Below are positions 10,627 through 22,089 of a DNA stretch of 64,000 nt, piece by piece (positions within the stretch are counted from its first letter, which is position 1; each line of letters begins with the position of its first letter). The notes below the pieces were generated by a model. It did no database searches. It had not been told where the DNA came from and saw only the letters and a list, made by a program, of their open reading frames with translations. The position numbers and the translations under genes are program-made. Origin of the DNA: an uncultured Bacteroidales bacterium (GTDB taxonomy: Bacteria; Bacteroidota; Bacteroidia; Bacteroidales; Muribaculaceae); NCBI GenBank assembly GCA_947573135.1, contig CANPDU010000013.1:1-64000 (forward strand), in the 5' to 3' direction.

Positions 10627-11739
10627 TTATTCTGATTGAGTTGTAATTTTGAGTTCGTTTTTGTGGGCCTCTTCCGCGTGATGCTCCTCCTCAACCTGGG
10701 CTAACGAAATGAAAATCGTTGACAGCATTGTGAATACATATGCCTGAATGAAGCTGACAAGCACATCAATAAGGAGCATGAAGATAGAGAAAAGTACAGA
10801 TATCACCGTTGTAGCACCACCGGCAACCGGACTTACAGCCGCGAATATGAAGATGAGGAGAGTCAGCACTATGACGATCATATGGCCTCCCATCATATTT
10901 GCAAAAAGACGCACAGTGAGAGCGGCCGGTTTTGTGAACATGCCGAAAATTTCTATTGCGGGCATAATCGGCAGCGGGAACTTAAGCCAAAGCGGCACCT
11001 CAGGCCAAAAAATTTCTTTCCAGTAATGACGAGTCGCAAAAAGATTGGTCACCATGAACGTAAGGACAGCAAGCACCAATGTCACGGCAATGTTGCCTGT
11101 AAGATTGGCTCCGCCGGGAAATATGACGATAAGCCCCAGAAGGTTCATCACAAATATGAAGAAGAACACCGTGAGCAGATATGGCGCGAATTTCGCAGAC
11201 TTCTTGCCGAGGGTCGACTTGATCACAGAGTCATAAATAAAATCAACCAGAAGTTCAAGGAAACCAAGTCCCTTACGAGGCGCCTTATACCCGTGTTTTT
11301 TAATGAATGATCTGAGCCAGAGCATCAGGCCGATTACGATCATGACGGCAATAAAAATGCCGCAGACATTCTTGGTTATCGAAATATCGAATGGGCGCAC
11401 TTCTTTACCATCGACAATTTCAATAACCTTGCCTTTAAAATCACTATCCTTTCCCGCAAGCTTGAAAGTCGTATTGCCGTCGATATATTCTTTACCGCCG
11501 GTAATATGTGACGAAGAGAAAATATGCAAGCCGTCACTTCCGAAAACTATTACGGGAAGGGGGATACGCTTATGATGATTAAACGGCACCTCCCAGCCGT
11601 AGCCGTCACCGAGATGCTCAAATATGATCTCCTTTGGATCGAGTTTGCCATCACCATGCGAATCATCGTTCGCCATTACAGCCGGCGTCAAAATCAAAGC
11701 GCTGATGAAAGCGGTAAATATAACGATTAACTTCTTCAT
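10627..11739 (-). CDS. atpB: ATP synthase subunit a, extended N-terminus
   Basis: A 370-residue stator subunit with the proton half-channels, longer than the usual 240-270. Residues 1-23 look like a signal peptide. They are followed by about 100 mostly polar residues (DDSHGDGKLDPKEIIFEHLG and on) before the first core helix near residue 130. The core has the essential arginine in AALTVRLFANMMGGH. Such an exported N-terminal extension is usual in Bacteroidetes subunit a. A His/Glu-rich tail (EEEHHAEEAHKNE) ends the protein. The gap to atpC is only 3 nt. Confidence 0.96.
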   Translation of the reverse strand: MKKLIVIFTAFISALILTPAVMANDDSHGDGKLDPKEIIFEHLGDGYGWEVPFNHHKRIPLPVIVFGSDGLHIFSSSHITGGKEYIDGNTTFKLAGKDSDFKGKVIEIVDGKEVRPFDISITKNVCGIFIAVMIVIGLMLWLRSFIKKHGYKAPRKGLGFLELLVDFIYDSVIKSTLGKKSAKFAPYLLTVFFFIFVMNLLGLIVIFPGGANLTGNIAVTLVLAVLTFMVTNLFATRHYWKEIFWPEVPLWLKFPLPIMPAIEIFGMFTKPAALTVRLFANMMGGHMIVIVLTLLIFIFAAVSPVAGGATTVISVLFSIFMLLIDVLVSFIQAYVFTMLSTIFISLAQVEEEHHAEEAHKNELKITTQSE

Positions 11740-11742
11740 AAG

Positions 11743-11982
11743 TCAATAAAGGCAAACCGATATTATATTATTATCAACATCGACAATACCGCCATCAATT
11801 TCCTGACGGCTCTCTTCATTCGAGCCAATGATCCTATAAATCATTGTTCCCTTGACAAGAGTCGATATTATGGACGCATGGTTTTTCAGCACTGTAAAAG
11901 CGCCGACCGCACCCGGCAACGTCACGGAATCGACATCGCCTTCAAAAACAACAGCTTCGGGAGATATGACTTTAAGTTTCAT
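11743..11982 (-). CDS. atpC: ATP synthase epsilon subunit, N-terminal domain only
   Basis: A 79-residue epsilon subunit made only of the beta-sandwich domain (MKLKVISPEAVVFEGDVDSV, then TLPGAVGAFTVLKNHASIIS). The usual protein has about 130-140 residues. The whole C-terminal two-helix domain that can insert into F1 and block ATP hydrolysis is absent. There is no frameshift sign: the gene stops 3 nt before atpB in a compact operon, so the short form is natural. Short epsilon subunits are known in Bacteroidetes. Confidence 0.93.
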   Translation of the reverse strand: MKLKVISPEAVVFEGDVDSVTLPGAVGAFTVLKNHASIISTLVKGTMIYRIIGSNEESRQEIDGGIVDVDNNIISVCLY

Positions 11983-12016
11983 TTGTCGATGATTTTGATT
12001 AGCTCAAAAGTCGGTT

Positions 12017-13534
<1,518 letters not shown>

Positions 13535-13598
13535 TTATCCTTTTACGGATGCTTGTTGATTAATTCGAATTCTGATATTGGAATATTACTGTCTCTGA

Positions 13599-14675
13599 TT
13601 AGAAATGCCAGCCGAAAATGATGATACAAACCATCAGGGCAAGATTGAAAAGATTGATAGGCAGCAGATATTTCCATTCAAGAGAAAGCAACTGGTCGAT
13701 ACGGAGACGCGGGAAGGTCCATTTAAACCAGATTATTACGAACGAGAGTACAATCGCTTTTCCGATAAACCATACAACAGAAGGAATATAGTCCATTATA
13801 TGATTGAATGCGTCCCAACCGGGAATATGCAGAGGCATCCAGCCTCCGAAGAAAAGCAAAGACGCAACTCCTGCTACAATAAACAGGTTAAGATATTCAG
13901 CAAGATAGAAGAAGCCGAAATGAATACCGGAGTATTCTGTATGATAACCTGCCGTCAGCTCACTTTCCGCTTCAGGAAGGTCAAACGGGCCACGGTTAGT
14001 TTCGGCCGTGCCTGCGATCATATATATGACAAACGCAATCAGAGCCGGCACGTGGCCTTTGAATATAAACCAAAGATCAGCCTGTTCGTCAACGATACCG
14101 CCGACAGACATCGTACCCGCCAGACAGACCATCGTCAGCACACTAAGACCTATTGAAAGTTCATAGCTGACCATCTGAGCTCCGGAACGCAACGCGCCTA
14201 TAAGCGTAAACTTATTGTTACTCGACCAGCCGGCAAGAAGTATGCCAAGCACTCCGATCGACGATACGGCTACAAGGAAAAATATGCCGATATTGAAATC
14301 GATGACCTGAAGGCCGTTGCCCCACGGCAACACCGCAAAAGCGAGCATTGACGCAATTATTACAAGATACGGAGCCAGCGCAAAGAGAAATTTGTCGATG
14401 TGATCAAGATGGATAAGCTCCTTGATGAGAATCTTAAACATATCTGCGAAACTCTGTAAAAGCCCCCAGGGGCCCACCCTGTTGGGACCGATACGGCACT
14501 GGAATGCTGCACACACCTTTCTTTCATAATAAATATAGAAAAGAGCCAGCAGCGAGTATACGAGCAAAAGACCGACACCGATGAGGACACACTCTACAGT
14601 GGTTGTCAGCCATCCCGGCATAAATGAGAGAAGGAAGCTGTGGATAGCGTCGGTTATAGTTGAAAAATCTTGCAT
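13599..14675 (-). CDS. nuoH: NADH-quinone oxidoreductase subunit H
   Basis: A 358-residue ND1-type membrane subunit that forms part of the quinone chamber next to NuoB/NuoD. Family motifs visible are [20 protein letters not shown] (residues about 49-68), [20 protein letters not shown] (about 222-241) and [15 protein letters not shown]. It follows nuoCD after 44 nt. In most genomes nuoI comes next; here the atp block intervenes. Confidence 0.97.
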   Translation of the reverse strand: MQDFSTITDAIHSFLLSFMPGWLTTTVECVLIGVGLLLVYSLLALFYIYYERKVCAAFQCRIGPNRVGPWGLLQSFADMFKILIKELIHLDHIDKFLFALAPYLVIIASMLAFAVLPWGNGLQVIDFNIGIFFLVAVSSIGVLGILLAGWSSNNKFTLIGALRSGAQMVSYELSIGLSVLTMVCLAGTMSVGGIVDEQADLWFIFKGHVPALIAFVIYMIAGTAETNRGPFDLPEAESELTAGYHTEYSGIHFGFFYLAEYLNLFIVAGVASLLFFGGWMPLHIPGWDAFNHIMDYIPSVVWFIGKAIVLSFVIIWFKWTFPRLRIDQLLSLEWKYLLPINLFNLALMVCIIIFGWHF

Positions 14676-14719
14676 AACGTTATGTAATTACTATATTTTC
14701 ACTTCTGTATCAATCGACA

Positions 14720-16339
14720 TCATCGGTCCATGTCCGGCACGATATAATCAAGCGAACCGCCGATTGTGATCAGGTCTGCGATCTTCGAACCGCGTGTTAT
14801 ATGATCAACAACACCGGCAAGCGGCAGACACGGAGGTGCCAGCTTGAGGCGATAAGGCTTCGTCGAACCGTCGCTTTCGATATATATGCCGAATGCTCCG
14901 CGGCACCCTTCGACGACTGTAAACCAACGTCCCACAGGCAGTTTCAGAACCTTCGGAACCTTTACGCAATATTCGCCTTCGGGGATATTGTCGACGAGTT
15001 GCGCGAGTATCTTGGCAGACTCTTCCATTTCGCGCATACGGACCTTGAAACGAGCCATCGAGTCGCCTTCAGTAGCTGTGATCTCTTCAAAATCAAGTTC
15101 GGAGTAGATACTGTAAGGATGTAATTTACGCATATCGCAAGCCCAGCCCGAAGCGCGTCCTGACGGGCCTGTAACAGCATATGATATAGCGTCTTCACGC
15201 GACAGATAACCTACACCTTCCATACGGTTCTTGGCGATGACGTTGCCCGTGAAAATCTTGTTATATTCCTTAATATTCTTTGGCAAGACTTCAAGAAGCG
15301 CCTTGACATCCTTCTGGAAATCAGGAGCAATATCCTGCATCACACCGCCGATGCAATCATAGTTGAATGTCATACGGGCACCGCAGGTTTTCTCCATGAT
15401 ATCAAGTATCTGCTCCCTCACGCGCAAAGTGTAGAACAACATCGTCGTTGCTCCGAGGTCCATGCAATATGTGCCGATAAAGAGACAGTGGGATGCGATA
15501 CGCGAGAGTTCGTCCATCATGACGCGAATCACCTCGGCGCGGCGCGAAATCTGAATGCCTGCCGCCTTTTCGATCGCCAGACAGAGACCGTGATGATAGT
15601 TGTGAGCCGAGAAATAGTCCATTCGGTCCATAAAAGGCAAAGTCTGAGGATACGTAAGATCTTCACAAAGTTTTTCGATGCCGCGGTGGATGTAGCCCAT
15701 ATATACATCGATCTTCTTGATCTCTTCACCGTCAACAGCCGTGCGGAAACGCAAAACTCCATGAGTTGCCGGGTGCTGCGGACCTATATTCACTACGAAC
15801 TCACCGGGTTCGAATACAGCGACTTCTTTTTTCTCTACCTTTCCGTCAGGCAATTCTATATACGTATCTGTGGTATCGCTCTGACGCTCGTTTTCAACCG
15901 AAACTTCGTTAACCTCGGCATAATCCTTGCGGAGCGGATATCCTTTCCAGTCGATGCTGAGGAACAGGCGGCGCATATCCGGATTACCGATAAATATGAT
16001 ACCGAAGAAGTCATACACTTCTCGTTCATAGAGACAAGCGACTTTCCATACGTCGGCTGCGGAGTGAAGCATCGGACGCTCACGGTCGGATGTGGTCACC
16101 TTTACGCCGCACATCGTATTGTATTTGCTTGACATAAGATAATAGATCGCACCGAGAGAATCGGTCCAGTCCATACCAACTACCGTTACCAGATAATCCA
16201 TCTTACAATCCTCGTCATCACGCAGCGCTATCGCGAGGTCATGCCACTGGTTGTCAGGGATACTGATCACGGGCACCTCTTCACTTCCGATCTGAGCATC
16301 AGGGAAGAGTTTGGCAATCTTTTCTTGAAAATCAGCCAT
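14720..16339 (-). CDS. nuoCD: NADH-quinone oxidoreductase fused subunits C and D
   Basis: A 539-residue fusion. Residues 1 to about 150 are the 30-kDa NuoC part (VACLYEREVYDFFGIIFIGN, then the RLFLSIDWKGYPLRKDY signature). Residues from about 170 are the 49-kDa NuoD part (FVVNIGPQHPATHGVLRFR, MGYIHRGIEKL), which lines the quinone site together with NuoB. The C/D fusion is common in Bacteroidetes and enterics. The expected quinone-site HPATHG loop is intact. It lies 40 nt after nuoB. Confidence 0.97.
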   Translation of the reverse strand: MADFQEKIAKLFPDAQIGSEEVPVISIPDNQWHDLAIALRDDEDCKMDYLVTVVGMDWTDSLGAIYYLMSSKYNTMCGVKVTTSDRERPMLHSAADVWKVACLYEREVYDFFGIIFIGNPDMRRLFLSIDWKGYPLRKDYAEVNEVSVENERQSDTTDTYIELPDGKVEKKEVAVFEPGEFVVNIGPQHPATHGVLRFRTAVDGEEIKKIDVYMGYIHRGIEKLCEDLTYPQTLPFMDRMDYFSAHNYHHGLCLAIEKAAGIQISRRAEVIRVMMDELSRIASHCLFIGTYCMDLGATTMLFYTLRVREQILDIMEKTCGARMTFNYDCIGGVMQDIAPDFQKDVKALLEVLPKNIKEYNKIFTGNVIAKNRMEGVGYLSREDAISYAVTGPSGRASGWACDMRKLHPYSIYSELDFEEITATEGDSMARFKVRMREMEESAKILAQLVDNIPEGEYCVKVPKVLKLPVGRWFTVVEGCRGAFGIYIESDGSTKPYRLKLAPPCLPLAGVVDHITRGSKIADLITIGGSLDYIVPDMDR

Positions 16340-16379
16340 ATATTTTTATTGACTTGCTTGTTTTACAAAGTGGTTATTT

Positions 16380-16988
16380 TCAATCCTCAACACCTTCAAC
16401 CGGATGTGTTGTCAGAAATTCGCGCTGTTTTTCCTGACGGTTGACACCGCCGAAGAATTTCTCGACCTTGATCTTACGTGAGAGCTGCATAATGCCATAA
16501 ATCATAGCCTCAGGACGTGGAGGACAACCGGGCACATACACGTCGACCGGCACGATATCTTCAATACCGCGGGCCACGTGATAGCTTTTACGGAACGGGC
16601 CGCCTGAAATCGCACAACTGCCACATGCAATCACATATTTAGGTTCTGCGAGCTGGTCATACAGACGTCTGAGCACAGGTGCCATACGGTTTACAATCGT
16701 ACCGGCCACCATGATAAAGTCGGCCTGACGGGGCGAAGCGCGTGCAACTTCCCACCCAAAACGAGCCATATCGAAACGAGCCGCACCAAGCGACACAAAT
16801 TCGATACCGCAGCAACTGGTGGCGAAAGTGAGTGGCCATAATGAGTTAGACCGCCCCCAGTTGATCAGCTTATCAAGAGAGCCGACAATAACGTTCGTTC
16901 CGTTCTCTTTTAGCTGCTGAACGAGTTTTTCGATATACTCGTTATCTTTAAATGCCTCGTAAGGCATGCTTTTTGTTGTTACTTCCAT
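16380..16988 (-). CDS. nuoB: NADH-quinone oxidoreductase subunit B, N2 cluster
   Basis: A 202-residue subunit carrying the terminal 4Fe-4S cluster N2. Expected ligands are C59 and C60 (tandem CC), C125 in ACGSCAISGG and C155 in VPGCPPRPE. The start overlaps the nuoA end by 10 nt, which implies translational coupling. An alternative start at Met8 would remove the overlap, but either is possible. Confidence 0.97.
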   Translation of the reverse strand: MEVTTKSMPYEAFKDNEYIEKLVQQLKENGTNVIVGSLDKLINWGRSNSLWPLTFATSCCGIEFVSLGAARFDMARFGWEVARASPRQADFIMVAGTIVNRMAPVLRRLYDQLAEPKYVIACGSCAISGGPFRKSYHVARGIEDIVPVDVYVPGCPPRPEAMIYGIMQLSRKIKVEKFFGGVNRQEKQREFLTTHPVEGVED

Positions 16989-17359
16989 TCAAGAGCTCCT
17001 TTCCGCCAGGCATATACAAGCCCGAGCACCAAAACGCCGAAGAAAACTGCAATGCTGATCAGCCCATCCACACCGAGCTCGCGCATACGTACTGCCCAGG
17101 GATAGAGAAACACAGTTTCGACATCAAACATTAGAAAAAGAATTGCAAAGAGGTAATAGCCGACTCTAAACTGCGACATACTTTTTCCGCGCGTCGGAAT
17201 ACCACATTCATATGCTTCGCCTTTCTGAGGATTGAATGAACGCGGCGAGATGAGCTTAGCAATCCACATGGCAAGAGCTACCAGCGCAAAACCCGTAAGC
17301 AAAGCCGTGATAGCAAGCAGACCATTGTTCGTAATACCAAAAATGTCTAAAGATATCAT
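16979..17359 (-). CDS. nuoA: NADH-quinone oxidoreductase subunit A
   Basis: A 126-residue ND3-type membrane subunit with three helices. The loop after helix 1 has the GEAYECGIPTRGKSMSQFRV signature (the cysteine loop of the ND3 switch region), and helix 2 begins YYLFAILFLMFDVETVFLYPW. It is the first gene of the nuo/atp operon. The promoter is about 90 nt upstream. Confidence 0.96.
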   Translation of the reverse strand: MISLDIFGITNNGLLAITALLTGFALVALAMWIAKLISPRSFNPQKGEAYECGIPTRGKSMSQFRVGYYLFAILFLMFDVETVFLYPWAVRMRELGVDGLISIAVFFGVLVLGLVYAWRKGALEWK

Positions 17360-17448
17360 ATTGATTTATAATGATTTTTCGAGCTGTTAATTTTCGAATG
17401 GCTTATTAGACTTTGTCGTAATACGACCTATAAACCCATAATATAGTG

Positions 17449-17456
17449 CAAAGGTA
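17449..17456 (-). promoter_or_regulatory. -7 promoter element of the nuo/atp operon
   Basis: The minus strand reads TACCTTTGC here, an exact fit to the Bacteroidetes housekeeping -7 element TAnnTTTG. I see no clear TTTG at the -33 position. It predicts a start near 17442 and a leader of about 80 nt before nuoA. It is the only convincing promoter that I found for the 18 genes downstream. Confidence 0.7.
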
Positions 17457-17588
17457 GTCAATTTTCCATAAAAACCATAATGTTTCCTTAAAAACTTTTT
17501 AGCTAAATGATAGCTCCGGATATATGTTCATATGGCTATCCAAACCCAAAATGTGACACAATGAACATGACTGCGATCTATTTTGGAA

Positions 17589-18365
17589 TTAAGGCAAAAA
17601 TAGCATAGGATCGACAACCTTACCGCCGTATCTGACCTCGAAATGGAGATGAGGGCCTGTGGAATTTCCCGTAGTGCCTACAAGTCCAACCGGCATATTG
17701 CAGCCGACTGTATCCCCCTTCGCAACTAATACTTTCCCAAGGTGAGCATAGCGGGTCTCAAGACCGCAATTATTGACTACGCATACATACCATCCGTAGC
17801 CATTGCGGTCAAACCCTTTTCTGACTACGCGACCGGGTAGCGCCACTCTGACGGTGTCGCCTCTTTTTCCCTTAAAATCAACACCAAGATGCATTTTACC
17901 GCTTTCGGGCCTTATGCCGAACGGAGAATTCACCCTACCCTTCACCGGTCTTCTGAGTTTAGACTTGTCAAACTCAGGCAAAGGCCCCACATGCAATTCA
18001 TACTTTACCGACCGCGTCTTTGGCTCCCAGCTTCCGGATTCATAAAAACCCGTTCCGTCACATATATCGGCCAGATAATCAAGCACAAATATAGCCGAAT
18101 CATTCGACTGCTTATATTTCGAGACTTCTTGAGACGCATCTTCTGATTCTCCTAACCCGGACAAAAATTCTACAAGATCTGCCACGCATACACTGTCGTT
18201 TCGCAATGGCGCCGACGAATCGCCGACAACAACAGAGGCCGCCGGTTTACTTCCGACAGCCTCTATAAGTCTGACCATTGAGTTATTATCTTCTGATTTC
18301 GAAACAAAAAAGCTTCCTGCAAGTGCTATTATGATCAAAACCGCTGCAGCTCTTTCGCCCGACAT
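17589..18365 (-). CDS. M23-family murein endopeptidase, membrane-anchored
   Basis: A 258-residue protein with an N-terminal hydrophobic segment (residues 7-21, signal anchor or uncleaved signal), a Ser/Glu-rich linker and a C-terminal LytM/M23 domain (about 140-258). Zinc ligands are H159 and D163 in MHLGVDF and H241 in the HLHFEV motif, with H208 and H239 as the other conserved histidines, so the site looks active and should cut peptide cross-links in peptidoglycan. It is 18 nt after the Wzz-like gene in the same operon, hinting at opening of the wall for a surface-polymer export complex. A homologue acting only as an activator would lack these ligands. Confidence 0.88.
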   Translation of the reverse strand: MSGERAAAVLIIIALAGSFFVSKSEDNNSMVRLIEAVGSKPAASVVVGDSSAPLRNDSVCVADLVEFLSGLGESEDASQEVSKYKQSNDSAIFVLDYLADICDGTGFYESGSWEPKTRSVKYELHVGPLPEFDKSKLRRPVKGRVNSPFGIRPESGKMHLGVDFKGKRGDTVRVALPGRVVRKGFDRNGYGWYVCVVNNCGLETRYAHLGKVLVAKGDTVGCNMPVGLVGTTGNSTGPHLHFEVRYGGKVVDPMLFLP

Positions 18366-18383
18366 CTTATTTATGCTTCTGTA

Positions 18384-19499
18384 TTACTTCGATTTATCTT
18401 TGTACTGCGCAAGTTTCTCCTTGTAATCGTCAAGCATCGGCGAGAGGAACAAAATCCAGGCCGAGCAAGCGACAAAAGCCATAAACACAAACCCGATCAA
18501 AATCATCGCTTTCTTAGGTTTTGTCTGGCGGATAGGAACTGTCGCCGGCGATATTATTGCATAGACCGGAGTCGCTTCCTGAACCTTGGCCTGTGCTTTC
18601 TGCACCTGCTGGGCGGTCTGATTGTAAAGCGAGAATGCAAGCTGAGCCTCATTGGCCAGACGTTCACTTTCAGTTTGTGCTGAACGGAAAGCTATGCCCT
18701 GATTATGGTCGAGGTATTCCGCATATTTCTGCTGGGCAGCATAATATTTGGCTCGTGCCTCTTCGTTAAGCAACTCGGCATACCGCAAGTCGCCGCGTGC
18801 CTTATTAGTGCGGTAATCCGTAATATATTCCTGAAGCCTTGACACAACTGTATCGGCAAGCATCGCCGACACAAGAGGATCCTGCATCATGACGTTTATA
18901 GTTATAACCGAAGTTTTTTGATCTACACTCGCGCTCACACGCTCACCGAGTGCTTTAACAAGACGGTCTTCGTCAAATGTCAGCTGGAAATTATCAAGCA
19001 CATGCCCTTCACCGGCCTCATCCGACGACTTGAAAAGTCCGATGATCTTGCCGGGAAGTCCCAGCACATAGCCCCACCACGGGCCGTGGGTCTCATCTTC
19101 AAGATATTGTGCCACTGTGAATGTTTCTCCATTTTTCTTCGTCGTTACATTCACATCGAAAAGTCCGGTCAGAAAAGGCACCGATCCGACTACATCCGGA
19201 TACAACTGAGGATAAACCGCATCCATTCCGGCTGAAGCGCCCGATGACAATCCGGCCATCGACGCAAGCGCGCTAAGGCCGCCGCTTGATGCTTTCGGAT
19301 CTGTTATTTCAGGAGAAAGTTTGACAGTTGTCGTATACTCCTTCGGTATGCTGAAAGCGACTACAAGACCGATAACCGCACCCCATATACACCATCTGAT
19401 CACACGCTTTCTCTGGTTCCACAGTTTGACGGCGAGTTCCATTACGTCTATTTCCTTCTCTTCGCCCTCTTTCTCCATTGTTTTATTTTCTTCCTGCAT
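18384..19499 (-). CDS. Wzz-family polysaccharide chain-length / export co-polymerase
   Basis: A 371-residue inner-membrane protein with the Wzz layout: a charged N-terminus, TM1 near residues 35-52 (VIRWCIWGAVIGLVVAFSIP), a periplasmic part with a long helical region (about 215-310, rich in Ala/Gln/Glu), a proline-rich stretch ISPATVPIRQTKPKK and TM2 near 332-352. Wzz proteins set polymer length or bridge to the outer-membrane exporter. The following tail is short and lacks a tyrosine-kinase domain. It is encoded 28 nt after the Wza-like gene, so the two form a unit. No glycosyltransferases are adjacent. Confidence 0.88.
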   Translation of the reverse strand: MQEENKTMEKEGEEKEIDVMELAVKLWNQRKRVIRWCIWGAVIGLVVAFSIPKEYTTTVKLSPEITDPKASSGGLSALASMAGLSSGASAGMDAVYPQLYPDVVGSVPFLTGLFDVNVTTKKNGETFTVAQYLEDETHGPWWGYVLGLPGKIIGLFKSSDEAGEGHVLDNFQLTFDEDRLVKALGERVSASVDQKTSVITINVMMQDPLVSAMLADTVVSRLQEYITDYRTNKARGDLRYAELLNEEARAKYYAAQQKYAEYLDHNQGIAFRSAQTESERLANEAQLAFSLYNQTAQQVQKAQAKVQEATPVYAIISPATVPIRQTKPKKAMILIGFVFMAFVACSAWILFLSPMLDDYKEKLAQYKDKSK

Positions 19500-19527
19500 G
19501 GTTAAAGCTATTGTTTGAGTTGGAAAT

Positions 19528-21939
19528 TTATTTCGTCATACTTGAAATAGCCGCAGCCATTGTAGCTACTGACGTGAGGCCGGTTGTTATCGAAAGGATT
19601 TTAGCCCAGTCAACGCCGCCTGTCTTTGACTTCGACGGCACAATAATCTGGCAGCCCGGTTCAATCGGCGTCTTGCCTTTGGCTTTTGCCACTGTACCGT
19701 TCATATACACGACAAACGCATGGTTTTTTTTAGCACGCTGGCCATAACCGCCTGCCTGTTCGATATAATATTTAAGTTTTTTACCGGGAACATACACAAC
19801 CGTATTGGGGAACAACACATCTCCTGCAATCTTGACAGTTGACTGCTGTTGCGGAATAAAGAGTCTGTCGCCGGGCTGAAGGATAAAATCATATGAAGAA
19901 CCGGGGTTATCGATAGCCTGCTGCAAATCGATACCTACATTATAATCATGCGATATATCAAGCTTATTCACGGCTATCGAGTCTCCCATTCCGGCAGAAC
20001 TGTTGGATACAGCCAACTGCAATGCTGCTCTTCTTGAATTGTATTCATCATCAGAGAGACGGCGTGTCAGATACGCACCCTTCACATAAGCACCGTCGAC
20101 AATTCCGCCCGCACGACGCAACAGATCGGTTATTCTCTCGTTGCGACGCTGGAGAGTATAGGTACCGCCGAAAAGTACTTCGCCATCGATTGTCACAGAT
20201 TCCTGAGGCTCATAGCCCGGACTCCTGCGGATATGGACAACATCATAGGGTTCAAGCATAAATCCTTTAGCCTTTCCCACAGCAAGGCCATTTTCTATTG
20301 AGACAGAAAACACGTTTGAAATCTGCTGACTCTGCTCTGTGGCAGTCGGATCAACAATTCTGCGAGATATATCCACGCGAGCCGTAGAAGCGCCTTCGAG
20401 CAGGCCGCCGGCAGCAAATATCAGATCCTCAAGAGTGAAATGCTCTGCATAAGGGTATGTACCGGGGCGCGCAACCATACCGTCAATTGTGAATGCGCCG
20501 CGTTCCTGCAGTTCGTGGATACTTGAAACGACCAGCACATCATTACGCTTCAGCTCAATATCGCTTGCAGTCCCGTCGATAATCGCTCCGAGGTCGAACG
20601 AAAGCACCTGAAGTTCGAGATTCGGGCCTTCACGATAGAGGAGCACGCGATCTGTATAGGCATCATCCATCAGACCGTCAGCCTTCGATATCAGCTGGCT
20701 TACCGTCTGAAGATCATTACTTATCGCAAACATTCCCGGACGGTAAACGGCTCCCTTCAGTTCCACTCTGTTAGCATAGCGGTCGAGTATCGTGCCGACA
20801 GTCACAATGTCTCCGTCCTGAAGACGATATGTCGAAAAATCAGCCTCTCCGACATTGAACAACTCGTTCTCGCTTCCTGACTGACGCGCTACGCGAACCA
20901 TATCCGAATATGCATCGCCGGTGAAACCGCCGGCATAATCTATCAGCGACTTGATGCTCTCATTCGGTTTTACCTCATAGAACATCGGTCGCTTTACATT
21001 GCCGTTGATATTTACTAAAGTCTCATAAGGAGGAACAATTATGACGTCTCCTTCCTGAAGACGGATATTTCCGGCTGTTTTACCGTCGAACAGATATTCA
21101 TAAATATCCACACCGGCAATCTTCTTACCGTTGCGGAGCACCTGTATGTTACGAAGTGTGCCGATATCATTGATACCGCCGGCTCTGTACAGAGCATGGA
21201 AGACCGACGAGAACGGCGACATTCTGTATGTGCCGGGGACCGCAACTTCGCCCATAAGGTCGATCTGTATAGAGCGAACCTGACCTAACGTGACCTGAAC
21301 ATCAGTCTCGGCGTCGTTGACACCCGCATATTTCTTTGAAAAAGCACTTTTCACATGCTGATTGGCATCGTTTATGGTCATGCCGTTAAGATATACCGGG
21401 CCAACCTGATCGATCATAATACTGCCTTCGGGAGATATGGTTTTACGAAGATGATCCTCCGAAGTTCCCCATATATCGATTATCACCTCATCGCCGGGAC
21501 CGAGTCTGTAATTCTGCGGAGTTGCGAGATTGTCACTCGGCTCGAAAGTGAGCGAACGCGAATTGAACACATCGTGTCCGAATATACGCCGTGCAGAAAC
21601 AGCACCCGTTCGGCCTTCTTCCACGGCACGGTTAACGTCGTCCAACGAAGCCGCCGTAATATCGCTTGCTACGTTATGACGGCGCTCCCGATTTGCAGCA
21701 GCGACATTTTGTGTCGTCACAACCTTATCTGACCCTTCCTGAGCCTCATATGCCGCTTTTATACGTTCGGCTTGCTCTGGCGTTACTCCTTTGGCCAACA
21801 ATTCTTTACCGATCTGTTGTTGAGATTTTCCGGCTGCAATTCCGGATTTGACATAGGCTATGACTTCCTGATCTGTCATCGCAAAACACGACAGAGCGCA
21901 GCAAAGCAGCCCGGATAGCAATAAGCGCTTTATTTTCAT
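19528..21939 (-). CDS. Wza-like polysaccharide export protein with multiple SLBB domains
   Basis: About 803 residues from the ATG at 21939 (signal peptide MKIKRLLLSGLLCCALSCFA); an upstream in-frame ATG at 21987 would place 16 residues before the signal and is less likely. A polysaccharide-export domain (YRLGPGDEVIIDIWGTSED, about residue 145 on) is followed by about six soluble ligand-binding beta-grasp (SLBB) repeats, each beginning like VNINGNVKRPMFYEVKPNES, and a final TM-like end. Long multi-SLBB versions are typical of Bacteroidetes capsule or exopolysaccharide exporters; E. coli Wza has about 380 residues. Its partner Wzz-like gene follows. Confidence 0.9.
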   Translation of the reverse strand: MKIKRLLLSGLLCCALSCFAMTDQEVIAYVKSGIAAGKSQQQIGKELLAKGVTPEQAERIKAAYEAQEGSDKVVTTQNVAAANRERRHNVASDITAASLDDVNRAVEEGRTGAVSARRIFGHDVFNSRSLTFEPSDNLATPQNYRLGPGDEVIIDIWGTSEDHLRKTISPEGSIMIDQVGPVYLNGMTINDANQHVKSAFSKKYAGVNDAETDVQVTLGQVRSIQIDLMGEVAVPGTYRMSPFSSVFHALYRAGGINDIGTLRNIQVLRNGKKIAGVDIYEYLFDGKTAGNIRLQEGDVIIVPPYETLVNINGNVKRPMFYEVKPNESIKSLIDYAGGFTGDAYSDMVRVARQSGSENELFNVGEADFSTYRLQDGDIVTVGTILDRYANRVELKGAVYRPGMFAISNDLQTVSQLISKADGLMDDAYTDRVLLYREGPNLELQVLSFDLGAIIDGTASDIELKRNDVLVVSSIHELQERGAFTIDGMVARPGTYPYAEHFTLEDLIFAAGGLLEGASTARVDISRRIVDPTATEQSQQISNVFSVSIENGLAVGKAKGFMLEPYDVVHIRRSPGYEPQESVTIDGEVLFGGTYTLQRRNERITDLLRRAGGIVDGAYVKGAYLTRRLSDDEYNSRRAALQLAVSNSSAGMGDSIAVNKLDISHDYNVGIDLQQAIDNPGSSYDFILQPGDRLFIPQQQSTVKIAGDVLFPNTVVYVPGKKLKYYIEQAGGYGQRAKKNHAFVVYMNGTVAKAKGKTPIEPGCQIIVPSKSKTGGVDWAKILSITTGLTSVATMAAAISSMTK

Positions 21940-22028
21940 AATAATAGAGTAAATTACGTAATTCCTTAATTTCATCAGATATGCCATAAGCAGACGGGTG
22001 ACACAGCCGGATTGGCAATATTCGGATG

Positions 22029-22058
22029 CAAATTTAACACAATTTCAACAATTGCAAA
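22029..22058 (-). promoter_or_regulatory. Promoter of the polysaccharide-export operon
   Basis: On the minus strand, TTTG (22055-22058) lies 18 nt upstream of TAAATTTG (22029-22036), close to the Bacteroidetes consensus TTTG-N19-21-TAnnTTTG. The predicted start is near 22022, giving an 80-nt leader before the export gene at 21939. Confidence 0.65.
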
Positions 22059-22089
22059 AATTAACACTCAATTTTTTAATAGACAAGTT

